Shown here: in pieces, positions 36,761-47,738 of the stretch
How the letters are laid out: each line of letters starts with the position of its first letter
Numbering within the stretch: position 1 is the first letter of the stretch
Assembly: GCF_008011855.1 (NCBI RefSeq)
Contig: NZ_VOUX01000033.1
Location: 1,240,001-1,304,000, forward strand
DNA from: Serratia bockelmannii
GTDB lineage: Bacteria; Pseudomonadota; Gammaproteobacteria; Enterobacterales; Enterobacteriaceae
Reading direction: 5' to 3'
DNA: 64,000 nucleotides
Position numbers and translations under genes: made by a program
Notes under the pieces: model-generated
What the model saw: the letters and a program-made list of their open reading frames with translations, nothing else
Told to the model about the DNA's origin: nothing
The model's database searches: none

Positions 36761-37969
36761 GTGAAGAATCGCACTCTTGGCAGTGTTTTTATCGTGGCGG
36801 GCACCACCATTGGCGCCGGGATGCTGGCGATGCCGCTGGCGGCGGCCGGCGTCGGTTTCGGCGTCACGCTGGCCTTACTGGTCGGGCTGTGGCTGTTGAT
36901 GTGTTACACCGCGCTGTTACTGGTGGAGGTTTACCAGCATGAGCAGGCGGATACCGGTCTGGGCACGCTCGCCAAACGTTATCTCGGCGGCGGCGGCCAG
37001 TGGCTGACCAGCTTTAGCATGATGTTCCTGATGTACGCCCTCACCGCCGCCTATATCAGCGGCGCCGGCGAACTGCTCGCCACCAGCATCAGCCAATGGA
37101 CGTCACAGGACTTCCCGGTGTCGCTCGGCGTCCTGCTGTTCACCCTGGTGGCCGGCGGCGTGGTGTGCATCGGCACCCACTCGGTCGACTTGTTCAACCG
37201 CATCCTGTTCAGCGCGAAAGTGGTGTTTCTGGTGGTGATGCTCGGCCTGATGTTGCCGAATATCCACCAGACCAATCTGATGACGTTGCCGCTGGAGCAA
37301 GGCCTGGCGCTGTCGGCCATTCCAGTGATCTTCACCTCTTTCGGCTTCCACGGCAGCGTGCCGAGCATCGTCAACTACATGGGCGGCAACATTCGCAAAC
37401 TGCGTTGGGTGTTTATCATCGGCAGCGCGATCCCACTGATCGCCTATATCTTCTGGCAGCTGGCGACGTTGGGCAGCATCAGCTCCGACACCTTCGTCGG
37501 CATCCTGGCTCAGCAGGCCGGGCTGAATGGCCTGTTGCAGGCGGTGCGTGATGCAGTAGCTTCGCCGCACGTTGAACTGGCGGTGCACCTGTTCGCCGAT
37601 CTGGCGCTGGCGACCTCGTTCCTCGGCGTGGCGCTTGGGCTGTTCGATTTCCTGGCCGACCTGTTCAAGCGGCAAGATAACGTGCGTGGCCGCCTGCAAA
37701 CCGGCGCCATCACCTTCTTGCCGCCGCTGGCCTTCGCGCTGTTTTATCCGCGTGGTTTCGTGCTGGCGTTGGGTTTCGCCGCCATCGCCCTGTCGGTGCT
37801 GGCGCTGCTGCTGCCTTCGCTGCTGGTGTGGAAAACTCGCCAAAAGCATCAGGCGCAGTACCGCGTCTGGGGCGGCACCCCGGCGCTGGCGCTGGTGTTT
37901 GTCTGTGGGGTAACGGTGATCGCCATCCAACTGGGCATCGCCAGCGGCATGCTGCCGGCGGTCGGGTAA
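36761..37969 (+). CDS. tyrP: Tyrosine-specific transporter TyrP
   Basis: A 402-residue HAAAP-family permease with about 11 membrane segments, very close to E. coli TyrP from its start ([20 protein letters not shown]) through [16 protein letters not shown] and the C-terminal segment. It imports tyrosine by proton symport. An exact start is supported by the match with E. coli. A TyrR box pair lies upstream and a hairpin terminator follows. Confidence 0.95.
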   Translation: MKNRTLGSVFIVAGTTIGAGMLAMPLAAAGVGFGVTLALLVGLWLLMCYTALLLVEVYQHEQADTGLGTLAKRYLGGGGQWLTSFSMMFLMYALTAAYISGAGELLATSISQWTSQDFPVSLGVLLFTLVAGGVVCIGTHSVDLFNRILFSAKVVFLVVMLGLMLPNIHQTNLMTLPLEQGLALSAIPVIFTSFGFHGSVPSIVNYMGGNIRKLRWVFIIGSAIPLIAYIFWQLATLGSISSDTFVGILAQQAGLNGLLQAVRDAVASPHVELAVHLFADLALATSFLGVALGLFDFLADLFKRQDNVRGRLQTGAITFLPPLAFALFYPRGFVLALGFAAIALSVLALLLPSLLVWKTRQKHQAQYRVWGGTPALALVFVCGVTVIAIQLGIASGMLPAVG

Positions 37970-37973
37970 CGTA

Positions 37974-38000
37974 TTCGGGGGCCGTTTCGGCCCCCGAATC
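37974..38000. terminator. Hairpin after tyrP
   Basis: TTCGGGGGCCG-TTT-CGGCCCCCGAA, a perfect stem between convergent tyrP and the binding-protein gene. It has no long T-run. Confidence 0.7.
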
Positions 38001-38003
38001 TGT

Positions 38004-38999
38004 TCAAGCGGGTGGATTAAGAATAGCGTCAATCTGCGCCGCAGTGAGCGACAGACCGAAAAAGTCCCGATAAAAACCTCTCGTCTCTTCCCGCATGTCA
38101 ATGTCGGCAAAACGCGCCGGGTACAGCGTTTTCGCCAACCATAAAAACTGCAGCGCCTCTTCGCTGGTCTCGCGACACCACCAGAACATCCCCTTCGGAT
38201 TGACCACGACCCGATGCCGCAAAACGGCATCGATGCCCTGCCATTGCGCAGACGTGCGTATCTCTTCGGCATCGCGCCTGTTCATCGCCACGATCACCTG
38301 CGGATTGGCGGCCACGATCTGCTCCAGCGCCACTTCGCCCGCCCCCTCTTTTTTCAGGCCAAACCACGTTTCCGCCACGTTGGCGGCGCCGGCCAGATCC
38401 ATCCAATCCTGGTTAAGCGACGGCCGCCCTGAGGTGATCAGCGGATTGCCCATGCTGTGATAAACGCGAATGCGCTGCCCTGGCGGCAAATCCTTCAGCC
38501 GCTCGGCGACGCGCGCCACATTACGAGAAAAATAGCGCTCGTAAGCCAACGCTTTTTCCTGCGCATCCGGCCCCAGCGCGGCCCCCGTTTTTAACACTCG
38601 CTCGCGCAGCGCCGCCATCGAATTGGCTTTAAACGCCAATACGCGCACCCCAGCCCGTTCGAGTAAATCCAATTGCGGCACTTTCATGCTGTCAGGCACA
38701 AACAGCAGCCGAGTGCCAAGCGCGATGATTTGTTCCGGATTCAACGCTTGCCCACTATTCACACTCACTACCGGAACGGCGTCAATGCGCGGCAGGCTTT
38801 GGCGAAACAGCGGGATCTGTTTCGCGACATTCGAGGTGCCGACGATGTTATCGCCATAACCCAGCATCGCGATGATGGCGTTTTGCGCGGGCCACGGCGA
38901 GGCAATGCGCATTTCGCTCGCAGGCGGCGCAGCCCACAAACTGCCGTGCAACAACACGCCAGCCAACAGCCCCCATACGGGCAACGATACGATTCTCAT
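38004..38999 (-). CDS. Periplasmic binding protein, siderophore/haem/vitamin B12 type
   Basis: A 331-residue cluster 8 substrate-binding protein (FepB/BtuF fold). It has a signal peptide (to about residue 24), then the N-lobe PAQNAIIAMLGYGDNIVGTS, a long linker helix and a C-lobe (YHSMGNPLI, WFGLKKEGAG). It would capture an iron complex or cobalamin from the receptor and hand it to a permease. No permease or ATPase gene is in the window. Start ATG 38999 is 8 bp from the stop of the TonB receptor gene. An upstream start would only read shadows of that gene. Confidence 0.8.
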   Translation of the reverse strand: MRIVSLPVWGLLAGVLLHGSLWAAPPASEMRIASPWPAQNAIIAMLGYGDNIVGTSNVAKQIPLFRQSLPRIDAVPVVSVNSGQALNPEQIIALGTRLLFVPDSMKVPQLDLLERAGVRVLAFKANSMAALRERVLKTGAALGPDAQEKALAYERYFSRNVARVAERLKDLPPGQRIRVYHSMGNPLITSGRPSLNQDWMDLAGAANVAETWFGLKKEGAGEVALEQIVAANPQVIVAMNRRDAEEIRTSAQWQGIDAVLRHRVVVNPKGMFWWCRETSEEALQFLWLAKTLYPARFADIDMREETRGFYRDFFGLSLTAAQIDAILNPPA

Positions 39000-39006
39000 A
39001 GCACCC

Positions 39007-41184
39007 TCAGAAGTCGAACGTGACAGATGCGCGCACTTCACGGCCGTTGCCGAGAAAGGCGCTCGACGAACCGCCATTGCCATCCGTGCCCGACGGGAAA
39101 ATAGAGGCCCAGTAATGTTCGTTAGTGACGTTATTGACCGCCAGCCGCCAGGTCGCAGGCACAGAATGAATCCGGGTAACGTAGCGGGCCCCCAGGTCCA
39201 GCGTGGTGTAACTGTCAGCCCAGGTGCTGTTGGTGTCGTTCGCCGCTCGCTTGCCGGTATAGTGCACGTTGGCGCTATAGACCCATTGCGGCATCGACGG
39301 CAAGCTGTACTCCACCAGCATATTGGCCTGCACCTTCGGCACACCGACCACGCGTTTGTCGCGTGTGCTGTCGGAAACCGTCTCTTTCAGTTGCGGATCG
39401 AGCAGAGTGACGCCGCCAAAAAGGCTCAGCCCGTCACCCACGCGCCCAGCGGCCGTCAGCTCCAGGCCATTGTTAACCTGTTCGCCTTGCTCCTTGTACA
39501 CACGGTCTTCGGCGTCAACATAAGCGAACGGCCGCTTGAGGCGGAACAACGCGGCGCCGAGGTTCATTTCCCCGACGTCGGCTTTCAGGCCAACCTCATA
39601 CTGCCGGCTGCGGTAGGGTTTGAGCGTCTGCCCTTCGTTCTTCACGCCTTCCCCCAACGGGGCCGTACCGCCTTGCTCCAACGAGTCGGCATAGCTGACA
39701 TAGGCCATCAGCGTCGGGGTGATTTTGTACATCAACGCCGCATTCGGGCTGAAACCCTGCTGATTGTCTTCTTCGATTTTCTTGCCGTCAGCGCTGTAAT
39801 TCCGCGTCTGCAACCAGCTTTCGCTTAAATACAGCATCGCCGACCACTGCGGATTGAATGTCAGCGTATCGCCGAACGTCACGCTCTGCTGGCTGTTCTC
39901 GCTGGATTTATAGCGCGCGCCGTTCTTGGGGATTTTTCCGTCGCCCGGCTCATGCAGCGCCGACGGATGGTACATATTGTCGATGCCCAAATCGTAGCGC
40001 CGGCTGGCCCCCTTGCCGCTGTAGATAGACCAGACGTAGCCCGTCGTAGCGAGCGCCAACTCATGCCCCACCGAACCGGTATCGACATGGCCGTTCAGCG
40101 CCAGCGTATTGCTCAACACCCGAAATCGCCCCGAGGCGCTGGAGTCGCTCATCGACCGTTTGATATCGCCGCTGCCGTTGAGCAGAGTGCTGGATACCGA
40201 ACGCATGGCGCGATCTGCCTGTTGCCACCCTATGCCGCCCGTGACTGACCAATCGTCATTAAAGTAATGAATCAGGCGCGTGCTGAGGGTATCGGTGGTT
40301 AAATCGTTGCCCGCCGTCTCGAGCGCCAGGTGTTTATTCTGCGGATTAGGGGCGGAGGGCAACGGAACATTCGGCCCATAGCTGAAGCCGCCGGGGTAAC
40401 CCTTTTGCAGAAACTCGTAATGGCTGGCGTCCAGCTGCAGCTGCGTGCCCGGCTTGATATTCCAATCGAACGCCACGGCCAACAGCCGACGGCGCAAGGT
40501 ACTGTCGTCAACGCTGCCTTCGCCCTCTTCGTTGAGGGCATTGATGCGATAGCCAAACATATTGTCGTCGTCGAGATGGCCGCCGAGATCGACGTGGCCG
40601 CTGAAGGCGCTGCGGCTCTGATACCCGAGCGTCACCTCGCGTAACGGTTGCGGCGTCGGGCGTTTCGCCACAAAGTTGAACTGCCCGGCCGGGCTCGCAG
40701 GGCCATACAACGCACCGGTCAGGCTGTTGAGCACGTCCAGCCGTTCCAGCATTTCAACGGGAAAGGCCGTGGTGGAGACAATGTTCAACCCATCCAGGCG
40801 GCTGTTCGCCACCACGCTGCCCTGCATACCGCGGCTTTGAGGCCGCCCGACGTCCATGCCGCCGCGAGCCTGCATCTGCGTACTCGGTGAATATTTCAGC
40901 AATTCGGCGACGCTTTTCGCCTGCTGATTATTGATCATCGGTTGGGTCACGGTGGTGGAAGAATAAGGCGTATCGATCCAGGCCCTGGTACCCAGCGGCC
41001 CGAGTTCAATCTCCGGCGTTTTAAAACCGGCGCCGGATGCGCTTTCCGTCGCGGGGGATAACGCGTGGCCGGTGACGGTCAACACCTCGTCACGATCGGC
41101 CTGCGCCGCAGCGGTATAAGGAAAGAGTGAGGCAAGCAGCGGCATCAGCGCCGCCAGTGGATTTCGGTAAGTCATGACGTCCAT
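39007..41184 (-). CDS. TonB-dependent receptor, siderophore type
   Basis: About 725 residues. There is a signal sequence to about residue 28 (AAAQA), a TonB box-like DEVLTVTG, a plug domain (about 55-190, with SSTTVTQPMINNQQAK and VEMLERLDVLN) and a 22-strand barrel that ends in the C-terminal Phe (EVRASVTFDF). It resembles ferrichrome-type receptors (FhuA/FpvA-like) but its ligand is not identifiable. The start is 41184 or, three codons on, 41175. It is followed at once by the periplasmic binding protein, so they act together. A palindromic element lies just upstream (41187-41210). Confidence 0.85.
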   Translation of the reverse strand: MDVMTYRNPLAALMPLLASLFPYTAAAQADRDEVLTVTGHALSPATESASGAGFKTPEIELGPLGTRAWIDTPYSSTTVTQPMINNQQAKSVAELLKYSPSTQMQARGGMDVGRPQSRGMQGSVVANSRLDGLNIVSTTAFPVEMLERLDVLNSLTGALYGPASPAGQFNFVAKRPTPQPLREVTLGYQSRSAFSGHVDLGGHLDDDNMFGYRINALNEEGEGSVDDSTLRRRLLAVAFDWNIKPGTQLQLDASHYEFLQKGYPGGFSYGPNVPLPSAPNPQNKHLALETAGNDLTTDTLSTRLIHYFNDDWSVTGGIGWQQADRAMRSVSSTLLNGSGDIKRSMSDSSASGRFRVLSNTLALNGHVDTGSVGHELALATTGYVWSIYSGKGASRRYDLGIDNMYHPSALHEPGDGKIPKNGARYKSSENSQQSVTFGDTLTFNPQWSAMLYLSESWLQTRNYSADGKKIEEDNQQGFSPNAALMYKITPTLMAYVSYADSLEQGGTAPLGEGVKNEGQTLKPYRSRQYEVGLKADVGEMNLGAALFRLKRPFAYVDAEDRVYKEQGEQVNNGLELTAAGRVGDGLSLFGGVTLLDPQLKETVSDSTRDKRVVGVPKVQANMLVEYSLPSMPQWVYSANVHYTGKRAANDTNSTWADSYTTLDLGARYVTRIHSVPATWRLAVNNVTNEHYWASIFPSGTDGNGGSSSAFLGNGREVRASVTFDF

Positions 41185-41186
41185 AT

Positions 41187-41210
41187 CGTTATATAAATAT
41201 TTATATTACG
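41187..41210. promoter_or_regulatory. Near-perfect 24-bp palindrome upstream of the TonB receptor
   Basis: A perfect 16-bp core ATATAAATATTTATAT (41191-41206) is extended by CGT and ACG arms with one mismatch pair. It is not a good Fur box, so another regulator or a DNA-structure role is possible. Confidence 0.5.
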
Positions 41211-41320
41211 TATTTTACGGCATGTGCTCGCCTATGGCGATGCCGATCGTCGAGTCTTTAAATTATTTAATCTTTTGCCATTCAGAGTCCGGATGGATTT
41301 CCCGTTGATGGCACAAATAA

Positions 41321-41350
41321 AAATCCCCCGGCCAAGGACCGAGGGATTCG
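41321..41350 (-). terminator. yfaZ terminator
   Basis: On the minus strand the stem ATCCCTCGG / CCGGGGGAT (imperfect) is followed by TTTTTA. Confidence 0.65.
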
Positions 41351-41384
41351 GAAAACGCGATGGGCCGCAGCCCGTCAGCCGGCC

Positions 41385-41924
41385 TTAGAAGCTCAGGCCG
41401 ACACCGACATAAGGGCCATCGGCCAGGGTGTTGTCGCGACGCCCGTCTTTGCCTTCCATCTGCATGTAACGGTAGCCCACGTCCACGCTCAGCGGACGGA
41501 ACTTCCAGCGCAGGCCGCCGCTGGCTTCGTTATAGGCCTTCACGCCGCTGGTGAAAGACTCAGGGGCAAAGTAACCTTCGCCGTGCAGGCTGAAGTAACG
41601 GTTAATTTCCCACTCCAGGCCGCCGCCCAGCGCCACCGCCCCGCCGCTTTTCCCGTCTTTCGGGCTGAGGTACAGCGCTTTGGCGCCCACGGTCGCCGTC
41701 AACGGCCCCAGCGGCACGCCGAAGTTCAGGCCCACGCTGCCGACGTTGCCGTCGTGGTCGCTGCGCGCCCAGTTGCCGGTCAGGCCCAGACCTGAAGAGC
41801 CGGTGCTCATACCAACGCCCAGGTTGGTGTAGTGTTGCCCGGCTTCGCCCGACACGCTGATGGCGTTCGCCGCGCCGGTCACAAACAGCAATCCTGCCGC
41901 GCACGCGACCCAAGTCTTTTTCAT
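41385..41924 (-). CDS. yfaZ: YfaZ family outer-membrane protein
   Basis: A 179-residue outer-membrane protein precursor. Signal peptide to about residue 20 (AANA), then VSGEAGQHYTNLGVGMSTG and PLGPLTATVGAKALY, closely like E. coli YfaZ, and a C-terminal Phe. It should form a small beta-barrel; function is unknown. Two adjacent ATGs (41927 and 41924) follow GAGGGAAAG. I prefer 41924 because it begins MKKTW. It has its own terminator. Confidence 0.9.
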   Translation of the reverse strand: MKKTWVACAAGLLFVTGAANAISVSGEAGQHYTNLGVGMSTGSSGLGLTGNWARSDHDGNVGSVGLNFGVPLGPLTATVGAKALYLSPKDGKSGGAVALGGGLEWEINRYFSLHGEGYFAPESFTSGVKAYNEASGGLRWKFRPLSVDVGYRYMQMEGKDGRRDNTLADGPYVGVGLSF

Positions 41925-42262
41925 CATCTTTCCCTCTGGTTTGTCATCCGTACTGAATGATCGAATCAACGCATAATAATAACGTCATGAGTCTATACCA
42001 AAGCGCAATGAGTATTTAAGGGATAAAAGCGAAAAAATTCTTCAATAATCAAATAAATGTAAAAATTTGCAAACAAAAATCCATATTCGTCAAGGCGATG
42101 CCAACGATAACCGAGACCTATTTGCCGTCGCTCGGCAATAGGGCTACAACTAGTAGTGGCTTTGACCAAGGTCAGGGGAAGAAGCCCCGCCAAAGGACTA
42201 TGCTGATGAACGCTTAAACCGCCCGAGTCTTTACTTAACTGCACTACGATAAGGAGCAAGTG
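41925..42262. other. 338-bp stretch upstream of katA
   Basis: Non-coding sequence. It holds an imperfect inverted repeat, CCTATTTGCCG...CGGCAATAGG (42117-42142), with a bulged T. It could be an operator of katA. I see no OxyR pattern that I can defend. The SD AAGGAG is just before katA. Confidence 0.45.
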
Positions 42263-43699
42263 ATGAGCAAGAAAGGACTGACCACCGCAGCCGGCGCCCC
42301 GGTTGTCGATAACAATAACGTGATCACCGCAGGCAAACGCGGCCCGATGCTGTTGCAGGACGTGTGGTTCCTGGAAAAACTGGCCCACTTCGACCGTGAA
42401 GTTATCCCCGAACGCCGCATGCACGCCAAGGGTTCCGGCGCCTACGGCACCTTTACCGTTACCCACGACATCACCCGCTACACTCGCGCCAAGATCTTCT
42501 CCGAAATCGGCAAACAGACCGACATGTTTATCCGCTTCTCCACCGTCGCCGGTGAACGCGGCGCCGCCGACGCCGAGCGCGATATTCGCGGCTTCGCCAT
42601 GAAGTTCTATACCGAAGAAGGCAACTGGGATTTGGTGGGTAACGATACGCCGGTGTTTTATCTGCGCGATCCGCTGAAATTCCCCGATCTCAACCACGTG
42701 GTGAAACGCGATCCGCATACCAACCTGCGCAACCCAGTCTACAAGTGGGACTTCTTCTCCCACCTGCCGGAGTCGCTGCACCAGCTGACCATCGACTTCA
42801 GCGATCGCGGCATTCCGAAATCCTACCGTCACATGCACGGTTTCGGCAGCCACACCTTCAGCTTTATCAATGCCGCCAACGAACGTTTCTGGGTGAAATT
42901 CCACTTCCGCTGCGAGCAAGGCATTGAAAACCTGATGGATGAAGAAGCGGAAGCGATCATCGCCAAGGATCGCGAAAGCTCACAGCGCGATCTGTTCGAT
43001 GCGATCAAACGCGGCGACTTCCCGCGCTGGAAGCTGCAGATCCAGATCATGCCGGAGCATGAGGCCTCGCAGACGCCATACAACCCGTTCGACCTGACCA
43101 AGGTGTGGCCGCACGGCGACTACCCGCTGATCGACGTCGGCTATTTCGAGCTGAACCGCAACCCCGACAACTACTTCTCCGAGGTTGAGCAGGTGGCGAT
43201 GAACCCCGCCAACGTGGTGCCGGGCATCAGTTTCTCGCCGGATAAAATGCTGCAGGGCCGCCTGTTCTCCTATGGCGATGCGCACCGCTACCGCCTGGGC
43301 GTCAACCACCACCAGATCCCGGTGAACGGCGCCAAATGCCCGTTCCACAACTACCATCGCGACGGTGCGATGCGCGTGGACGGCAACAGCGGCAACGGCG
43401 CCACCTACGAACCGAACAGCTTCGGCCTGTTCCAGGAGCAGCCGGACTTCAGCGAGCCGCCGCTGAGCATTGAGGGCGCGGCCGACCACTGGAATCATCG
43501 TGAAGACGACGATTACTACAGCCAGCCGCGCGCGCTGTTCAACCTGCTGAGCGCCGAAGAGCACCAGCGCATGTTCACCCGCATCGCCGGCGAACTGTCG
43601 CAGGTGCCGGAACACATCCAGCGCCGTCAGGTCGAGCTGTTCACCAAGGTGCACCCCGACTACGGCGCCGGCGTCGCCAAGGCGTTGGGGCTGAAATAA
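42263..43699 (+). CDS. katA: Catalase (small-subunit, haem)
   Basis: A 478-residue monofunctional haem catalase. The distal His region is [14 protein letters not shown], the NADPH-family signature is [23 protein letters not shown], and the haem-proximal region [14 protein letters not shown] carries the Tyr ligand. It degrades hydrogen peroxide. Start ATG 42263 has AAGGAG seven bases upstream; a GTG at 42260 is less likely. It has a terminator at 43721. Gene symbol by family likeness. Confidence 0.9.
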   Translation: MSKKGLTTAAGAPVVDNNNVITAGKRGPMLLQDVWFLEKLAHFDREVIPERRMHAKGSGAYGTFTVTHDITRYTRAKIFSEIGKQTDMFIRFSTVAGERGAADAERDIRGFAMKFYTEEGNWDLVGNDTPVFYLRDPLKFPDLNHVVKRDPHTNLRNPVYKWDFFSHLPESLHQLTIDFSDRGIPKSYRHMHGFGSHTFSFINAANERFWVKFHFRCEQGIENLMDEEAEAIIAKDRESSQRDLFDAIKRGDFPRWKLQIQIMPEHEASQTPYNPFDLTKVWPHGDYPLIDVGYFELNRNPDNYFSEVEQVAMNPANVVPGISFSPDKMLQGRLFSYGDAHRYRLGVNHHQIPVNGAKCPFHNYHRDGAMRVDGNSGNGATYEPNSFGLFQEQPDFSEPPLSIEGAADHWNHREDDDYYSQPRALFNLLSAEEHQRMFTRIAGELSQVPEHIQRRQVELFTKVHPDYGAGVAKALGLK

Positions 43700-43720
43700 T
43701 CCCCCTGCATCATTCACTCA

Positions 43721-43744
43721 GCCGCCCTTACGGGCGGCTTTTTT
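43721..43744 (+). terminator. katA terminator
   Basis: GCCGCCC-TTAC-GGGCGGC followed by six T residues. The T-run overlaps the stop codon of convergent menE. Confidence 0.9.
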
Positions 43745-45128
43745 ATGCCTCAGAGAGACGCTGCGCCACCCACTGCTGCAACTGGCGGCGCGAAATCTTG
43801 ATGCCACCGTTTTTCAGCTCGTCAGGCAGCGGGAGCAACGCCGCCGGGCGTTGGAAATTGGCCAGCTTATCCTGCGACCAGGCAAGCAACGCCGCCAACG
43901 ACAGCGACGGATCGCCATCGATTACCGCCACCGGCCGCTGGCCGAACTCGGCGTCCGCCACCGGCACCACAAACGCCTGCGATATCTGCGGGTGCGCCGC
44001 CAGCACGCGTTCGATATCTTCCGGCTGCACCCCTTCGCCGCCGCTGAAAAACAGGTTGTCCAGCCGGCCGAGAATGCGTAGCTCCCCCTCGATCATCGCG
44101 CCGCGATCGCGGGTCGCAAACCAGCCCTGTTCATCGGCCAACGGCTGCAGATGGCCATGACGCCAGTAGCCAAGCGCCAGGCTGTCGGCGCGGATCCAGA
44201 CCTCTTCATCCACCAGTTTTACCTCGCGGCCGCCGAGCGGCAGGCCGACACCCAGCCGCGCATCGGCGCGCTTGGCGCACACCGTGGAGGCCAGTTCGGT
44301 CAGCCCGTAGCCGCACCAGCAACGGATCCCCGCCGCCTCCGCCCGCTCGGTCAGTTCCACCGGGATCATCGCGCCGCCGAGCAGCACCGCCTTCAGCGTC
44401 ATGTCCGCCAGCGGTTGCGCCAGCAGCCGCCACAGCTGGGTCGGCACCAACGAGGCATGCGTGCATCCCGCCAACGCCTCGTTCAGCGGGTGCATCTCGC
44501 GCACCGCCAACCGGGCGCCCGCCGCCAGCCAGCGCCAGACGATACCCTGGCCGGAGACGTGAAACAGCGGCAATGACAGCAGCCAGCAATCCTCGCGCTG
44601 AAACGCCATCAGCCCCAACACCCCGGCGGCGCTGGCCAGATGGTTGGCATAGCTGTGCGCGGCCGCTTTCGGCATGCCGCTGGAACCGGAAGTCAACGTC
44701 AGCGTCGCCAAACGCTGCGCATCCCACGTCGGCAGGTCTGGCCAACGCGGTTCGGTCGAAGGCGGGGTCAATCGAATCACGTCTTCCGGCAGCGCCGGCA
44801 ACGAGTCCGGACCGAAGACAAAGGTCATATCCAATTCCGGCAACAGCTGCGCCAGCAGCGGCGTCGGCAAGGCGGGATTGAGCGGCAATAGGCGTGCGCC
44901 GCACTGCAACAGCGCCAGATAGGCCAGCAGCAGCGGATAGCTGTTTTTACCGCACAGCGCCACGCCGCAGCCCGGTTCAACGCCCTGATGCTGGAAATCC
45001 GCCGCCAGCTCATCCACCTGGCTCTGCAACTCCAGCCAGCTCAGCGGTTGTTCGCCGAGCATCAGCGCCGTCGCCTGCGGCTGAGTGCGCGCCCAATGTC
45101 GCCACGGCCAATCGTTCAACGGCGCCAT
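43743..45128 (-). CDS. menE: o-Succinylbenzoate-CoA ligase MenE
   Basis: A 461-residue acyl-adenylate ligase. The AMP-binding P-loop ([15 protein letters not shown]) and the core YGLTE(L) and [12 protein letters not shown] motifs are present. It activates o-succinylbenzoate with CoA in menaquinone synthesis. I chose the ATG at 45128 (MAPLNDWPW), which overlaps menC by 13 bp. A longer upstream frame only reads menC sequence in another frame. It ends the men cluster. Confidence 0.94.
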   Translation of the reverse strand: MAPLNDWPWRHWARTQPQATALMLGEQPLSWLELQSQVDELAADFQHQGVEPGCGVALCGKNSYPLLLAYLALLQCGARLLPLNPALPTPLLAQLLPELDMTFVFGPDSLPALPEDVIRLTPPSTEPRWPDLPTWDAQRLATLTLTSGSSGMPKAAAHSYANHLASAAGVLGLMAFQREDCWLLSLPLFHVSGQGIVWRWLAAGARLAVREMHPLNEALAGCTHASLVPTQLWRLLAQPLADMTLKAVLLGGAMIPVELTERAEAAGIRCWCGYGLTELASTVCAKRADARLGVGLPLGGREVKLVDEEVWIRADSLALGYWRHGHLQPLADEQGWFATRDRGAMIEGELRILGRLDNLFFSGGEGVQPEDIERVLAAHPQISQAFVVPVADAEFGQRPVAVIDGDPSLSLAALLAWSQDKLANFQRPAALLPLPDELKNGGIKISRRQLQQWVAQRLSEA

Positions 45129-46099
45129 AGGCACTCCAACGCCGAGACATCCAGCAGCGGCAACGCGCTGCCCGGCCACGGGCGCAGCACCTGTGCCTGC
45201 ATCAACCCCAGCGTATCCAGCCCCGGCACGGTGTCCGGCGTCAGCCAGCGGGCGATGCGCGCCAGCTGGGTCAACCCCAGGCTGGATTCGAGGCTGGAGC
45301 TGATCACCGCCGTCAGGCCCGCCGCGTGCGCCTGCGCCACCAGCGTCTGGCAACGCGCCAGGCTGCCGACCAGCGTCGGCTTGATCACGATGGCCGCCAC
45401 GCCCGGCTCGGCCTGCACCACAAAGTCCGCCTCCCGCACGCTCTCATCCCAGGCGATGGCGATACCGGTCGCCCGGGCGAAGTCGCGCGATTCATCACGG
45501 GTCTTGCAGGGCTCTTCCAGGAAAGCGATACGATCGCGCCATGTCGGGTTAACGTACCTGGCGAAGCCGTCGGCCTTGGCGCGGGTCCAGCTGCGGTTGG
45601 CGTCCAGCCGCAGCCGCAGATCCGGCAGCGCCTCCAGCAACACGTTGACGATCATGCCGTCCCGCACCGCCTCATACAGCCCCACCTTCACCTTGGCGAC
45701 TTTCTCGCCCGGCAAAGCGCTCAATGTCTCGAACAGCTCATCCGGATCGCCGGTGCACAGCGGCGCCTTGCGAAAATCCGCCTGCATCGGCAAACGCTGC
45801 TCCAGCTCGGCCTGCGCACAGCTGAGCCCAAAGGCCACCGAGGGCAGCGCGCTGTGCTCCGGTTCGTTGCCCGCCAACCAGGCCTGCAGCCAGCCCAACG
45901 CGGCCTGTTCGGCCTGCGCCGGCGTTTCCCGGCTGAATTCCGGCAGCGGCGCGATCTCGCCCCAACCTTCACGCTCGCCCTGACACAGCTGCACCACCCA
46001 CCCGTCACGCGTTTTCAACCGTTGATTGCGCAGCACCACGCCCGCCTCCATCGGCAGGCTGTAACGGTATAGCGCCGCGCTGCGGTTTGCTCCGCTCAT
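45116..46099 (-). CDS. menC: o-Succinylbenzoate synthase MenC
   Basis: A 327-residue enolase-superfamily enzyme that dehydrates SHCHC to o-succinylbenzoate. The catalytic Lys region reads [11 protein letters not shown] and metal-ligand segments [15 protein letters not shown] and AWDESVRE are visible; the second Lys is in [10 protein letters not shown]. The ATG overlaps the menB stop by one base (TAATG). Confidence 0.95.
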   Translation of the reverse strand: MSGANRSAALYRYSLPMEAGVVLRNQRLKTRDGWVVQLCQGEREGWGEIAPLPEFSRETPAQAEQAALGWLQAWLAGNEPEHSALPSVAFGLSCAQAELEQRLPMQADFRKAPLCTGDPDELFETLSALPGEKVAKVKVGLYEAVRDGMIVNVLLEALPDLRLRLDANRSWTRAKADGFARYVNPTWRDRIAFLEEPCKTRDESRDFARATGIAIAWDESVREADFVVQAEPGVAAIVIKPTLVGSLARCQTLVAQAHAAGLTAVISSSLESSLGLTQLARIARWLTPDTVPGLDTLGLMQAQVLRPWPGSALPLLDVSALECLWRR

Positions 46100-46956
46100 T
46101 ACGGGTTACGCTTGAATTTGCTGAAGTCCGGTTGGCGCTTCTCGTTGAACGCGTTGCGCCCTTCCTGCCCTTCGTCGGTCATGTAGAACAGCATGGTGGC
46201 GTTGCCCGCCAGCTCCTGCAAACCGGCCTGGCCGTCGCAGTCGGCATTCAGCGCCGCCTTCAGACAGCGCAGTGCCATCGGGCTGTTCTGCAGCATTTCG
46301 CGGCACCAGCGCACCGTCTCTTTTTCCAGTTCGGCCAGCGGCACCACGGTATTGACCAGGCCCATGTCTAGCGCGGCGGCGGCATCGTATTGGCGGCACA
46401 GGAACCAGATTTCGCGCGCCTTCTTCTGACCGACGATGCGCGCCATGTAAGACGCGCCCCAGCCGCCGTCGAACGAGCCCACTTTCGGACCGGTCTGGCC
46501 GAAGATGGCGTTATCCGCCGCGATGGTCAGATCGCACATCATGTGCAGCACGTGGCCGCCGCCGATCGAATAGCCGGCCACCATCGCCACCACCGGCTTC
46601 GGGCAGGTACGGATCTGGCGTTGGAAGTCCAGCACGTTGAGGTGGTGTACGCCGCTGTCGTCGCGATAGCCGCCGTAGTCGCCGCGCACTTTCTGATCGC
46701 CGCCGGAGCAGAAGGCCTTATCGCCGGCGCCGGTCAGAATAATGACGCCGATGCCGTCGTCGTAACGGGCGTTGGCCAGCGCGTCGATCATCTCTTTGAC
46801 CGTTTGCGGGCGGAACGCGTTGCGCACCTGCGGCCGGTTAATGGTGATTTTGGCGATGCCGTCGGCGGATTTGTGATACAGGATGTCTTCGAAATCGCCG
46901 GTGCAATCCTGCCAGGCGATAGCGGCATACAGGTGTTCTTCATTCGGATAAAGCAT
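46099..46956 (-). CDS. menB: 1,4-Dihydroxy-2-naphthoyl-CoA synthase MenB
   Basis: A 285-residue crotonase-fold enzyme with oxyanion-hole regions [18 protein letters not shown] and [20 protein letters not shown], and the C-terminal FNEKRQPDF segment. It closes the second ring of menaquinone. AAAGGAACC precedes the ATG. It is 11 bp after menH and overlaps menC. Confidence 0.96.
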   Translation of the reverse strand: MLYPNEEHLYAAIAWQDCTGDFEDILYHKSADGIAKITINRPQVRNAFRPQTVKEMIDALANARYDDGIGVIILTGAGDKAFCSGGDQKVRGDYGGYRDDSGVHHLNVLDFQRQIRTCPKPVVAMVAGYSIGGGHVLHMMCDLTIAADNAIFGQTGPKVGSFDGGWGASYMARIVGQKKAREIWFLCRQYDAAAALDMGLVNTVVPLAELEKETVRWCREMLQNSPMALRCLKAALNADCDGQAGLQELAGNATMLFYMTDEGQEGRNAFNEKRQPDFSKFKRNP

Positions 46957-46967
46957 GTTCGGTTCCT

Positions 46968-47738
46968 TTAACCAGGGTTAACGAGAAATGTCTGCAGCTC
47001 GGCGACGAAATCCTGCGGATTGGCCAGATGCGCGTTGTGGCCGGCCTGCGGCACGATGCGCAACGGCAACCCGGCGTCGCGCGCCAGCCGTTGAAATTTG
47101 GGATCGTTCTCACCGCACAGCACCCGCAGCGGCACGGTCAGTTGGCGCAGCTGCGGCGCCAGATAAGGCTGCCGCCCGAGCGAGGTGGCTTCGAGCATGT
47201 CGGCAATCGCCGGGCCGCTGTTGACCGAACGCGCGGCGATCAACGCCTGGCGGTGCACATGGCTAAGCTCTTTGAACACCGGCTGCTGATACCAGTCCGC
47301 CAGGACTTCGGCAATCAGCTCACTGCGAAAACGCGCCGCCCATCGTGCATCCTGCTCGCAACGATCGCGGCGCTGTTGTTCGTCCTCCAGCCCCGGATTG
47401 CCACCCTCGACGATCACCCCTTGCAGGCCGTCATGGCGGCCGTGGCAAGCGTGATACATGGCGATGCGCCCGCCGAGCGAGTAGCCCACCAGCCAATAAC
47501 GTTCAATATTGCGCAGTTGCAGGGTCGCGGCGATTTGCGCGCTGATGTCGTCGAAGCCGCGGCAGCCCACCGCCACGGAATCGCCGTGGCCGGGCAGATC
47601 GATGGCCAGCGACGGCCATTCCGGGCAGCGCGCGGCGATCACCCGCCATTCATTGTTGTTGCCGAGCAGGCCGTGCAGCCACACCAGCCACGGGCGGCCC
47701 GCTTCGCCCTGTTGCAAAATTCGCGTCGCCAGCATCAT
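46968..47738 (-). CDS. menH: SHCHC synthase MenH
   Basis: A 256-residue alpha/beta hydrolase. It has an oxyanion region [12 protein letters not shown], the nucleophile elbow [11 protein letters not shown], an acid in [10 protein letters not shown] and the His in [12 protein letters not shown]. It eliminates pyruvate from SEPHCHC in menaquinone synthesis. It overlaps the menD stop by 4 bp. Confidence 0.93.
   Translation of the reverse strand: MMLATRILQQGEAGRPWLVWLHGLLGNNNEWRVIAARCPEWPSLAIDLPGHGDSVAVGCRGFDDISAQIAATLQLRNIERYWLVGYSLGGRIAMYHACHGRHDGLQGVIVEGGNPGLEDEQQRRDRCEQDARWAARFRSELIAEVLADWYQQPVFKELSHVHRQALIAARSVNSGPAIADMLEATSLGRQPYLAPQLRQLTVPLRVLCGENDPKFQRLARDAGLPLRIVPQAGHNAHLANPQDFVAELQTFLVNPG

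Noticed and set aside
41187..41210. Fur box upstream of the TonB receptor
   Set aside because: The sequence lacks the GATAAT-type repeats of Fur sites; it is listed as an unassigned palindrome.
45129..45353. Upstream extension of menE
   Set aside because: It lies inside menC in another frame; the conserved MenE start is at 45128.
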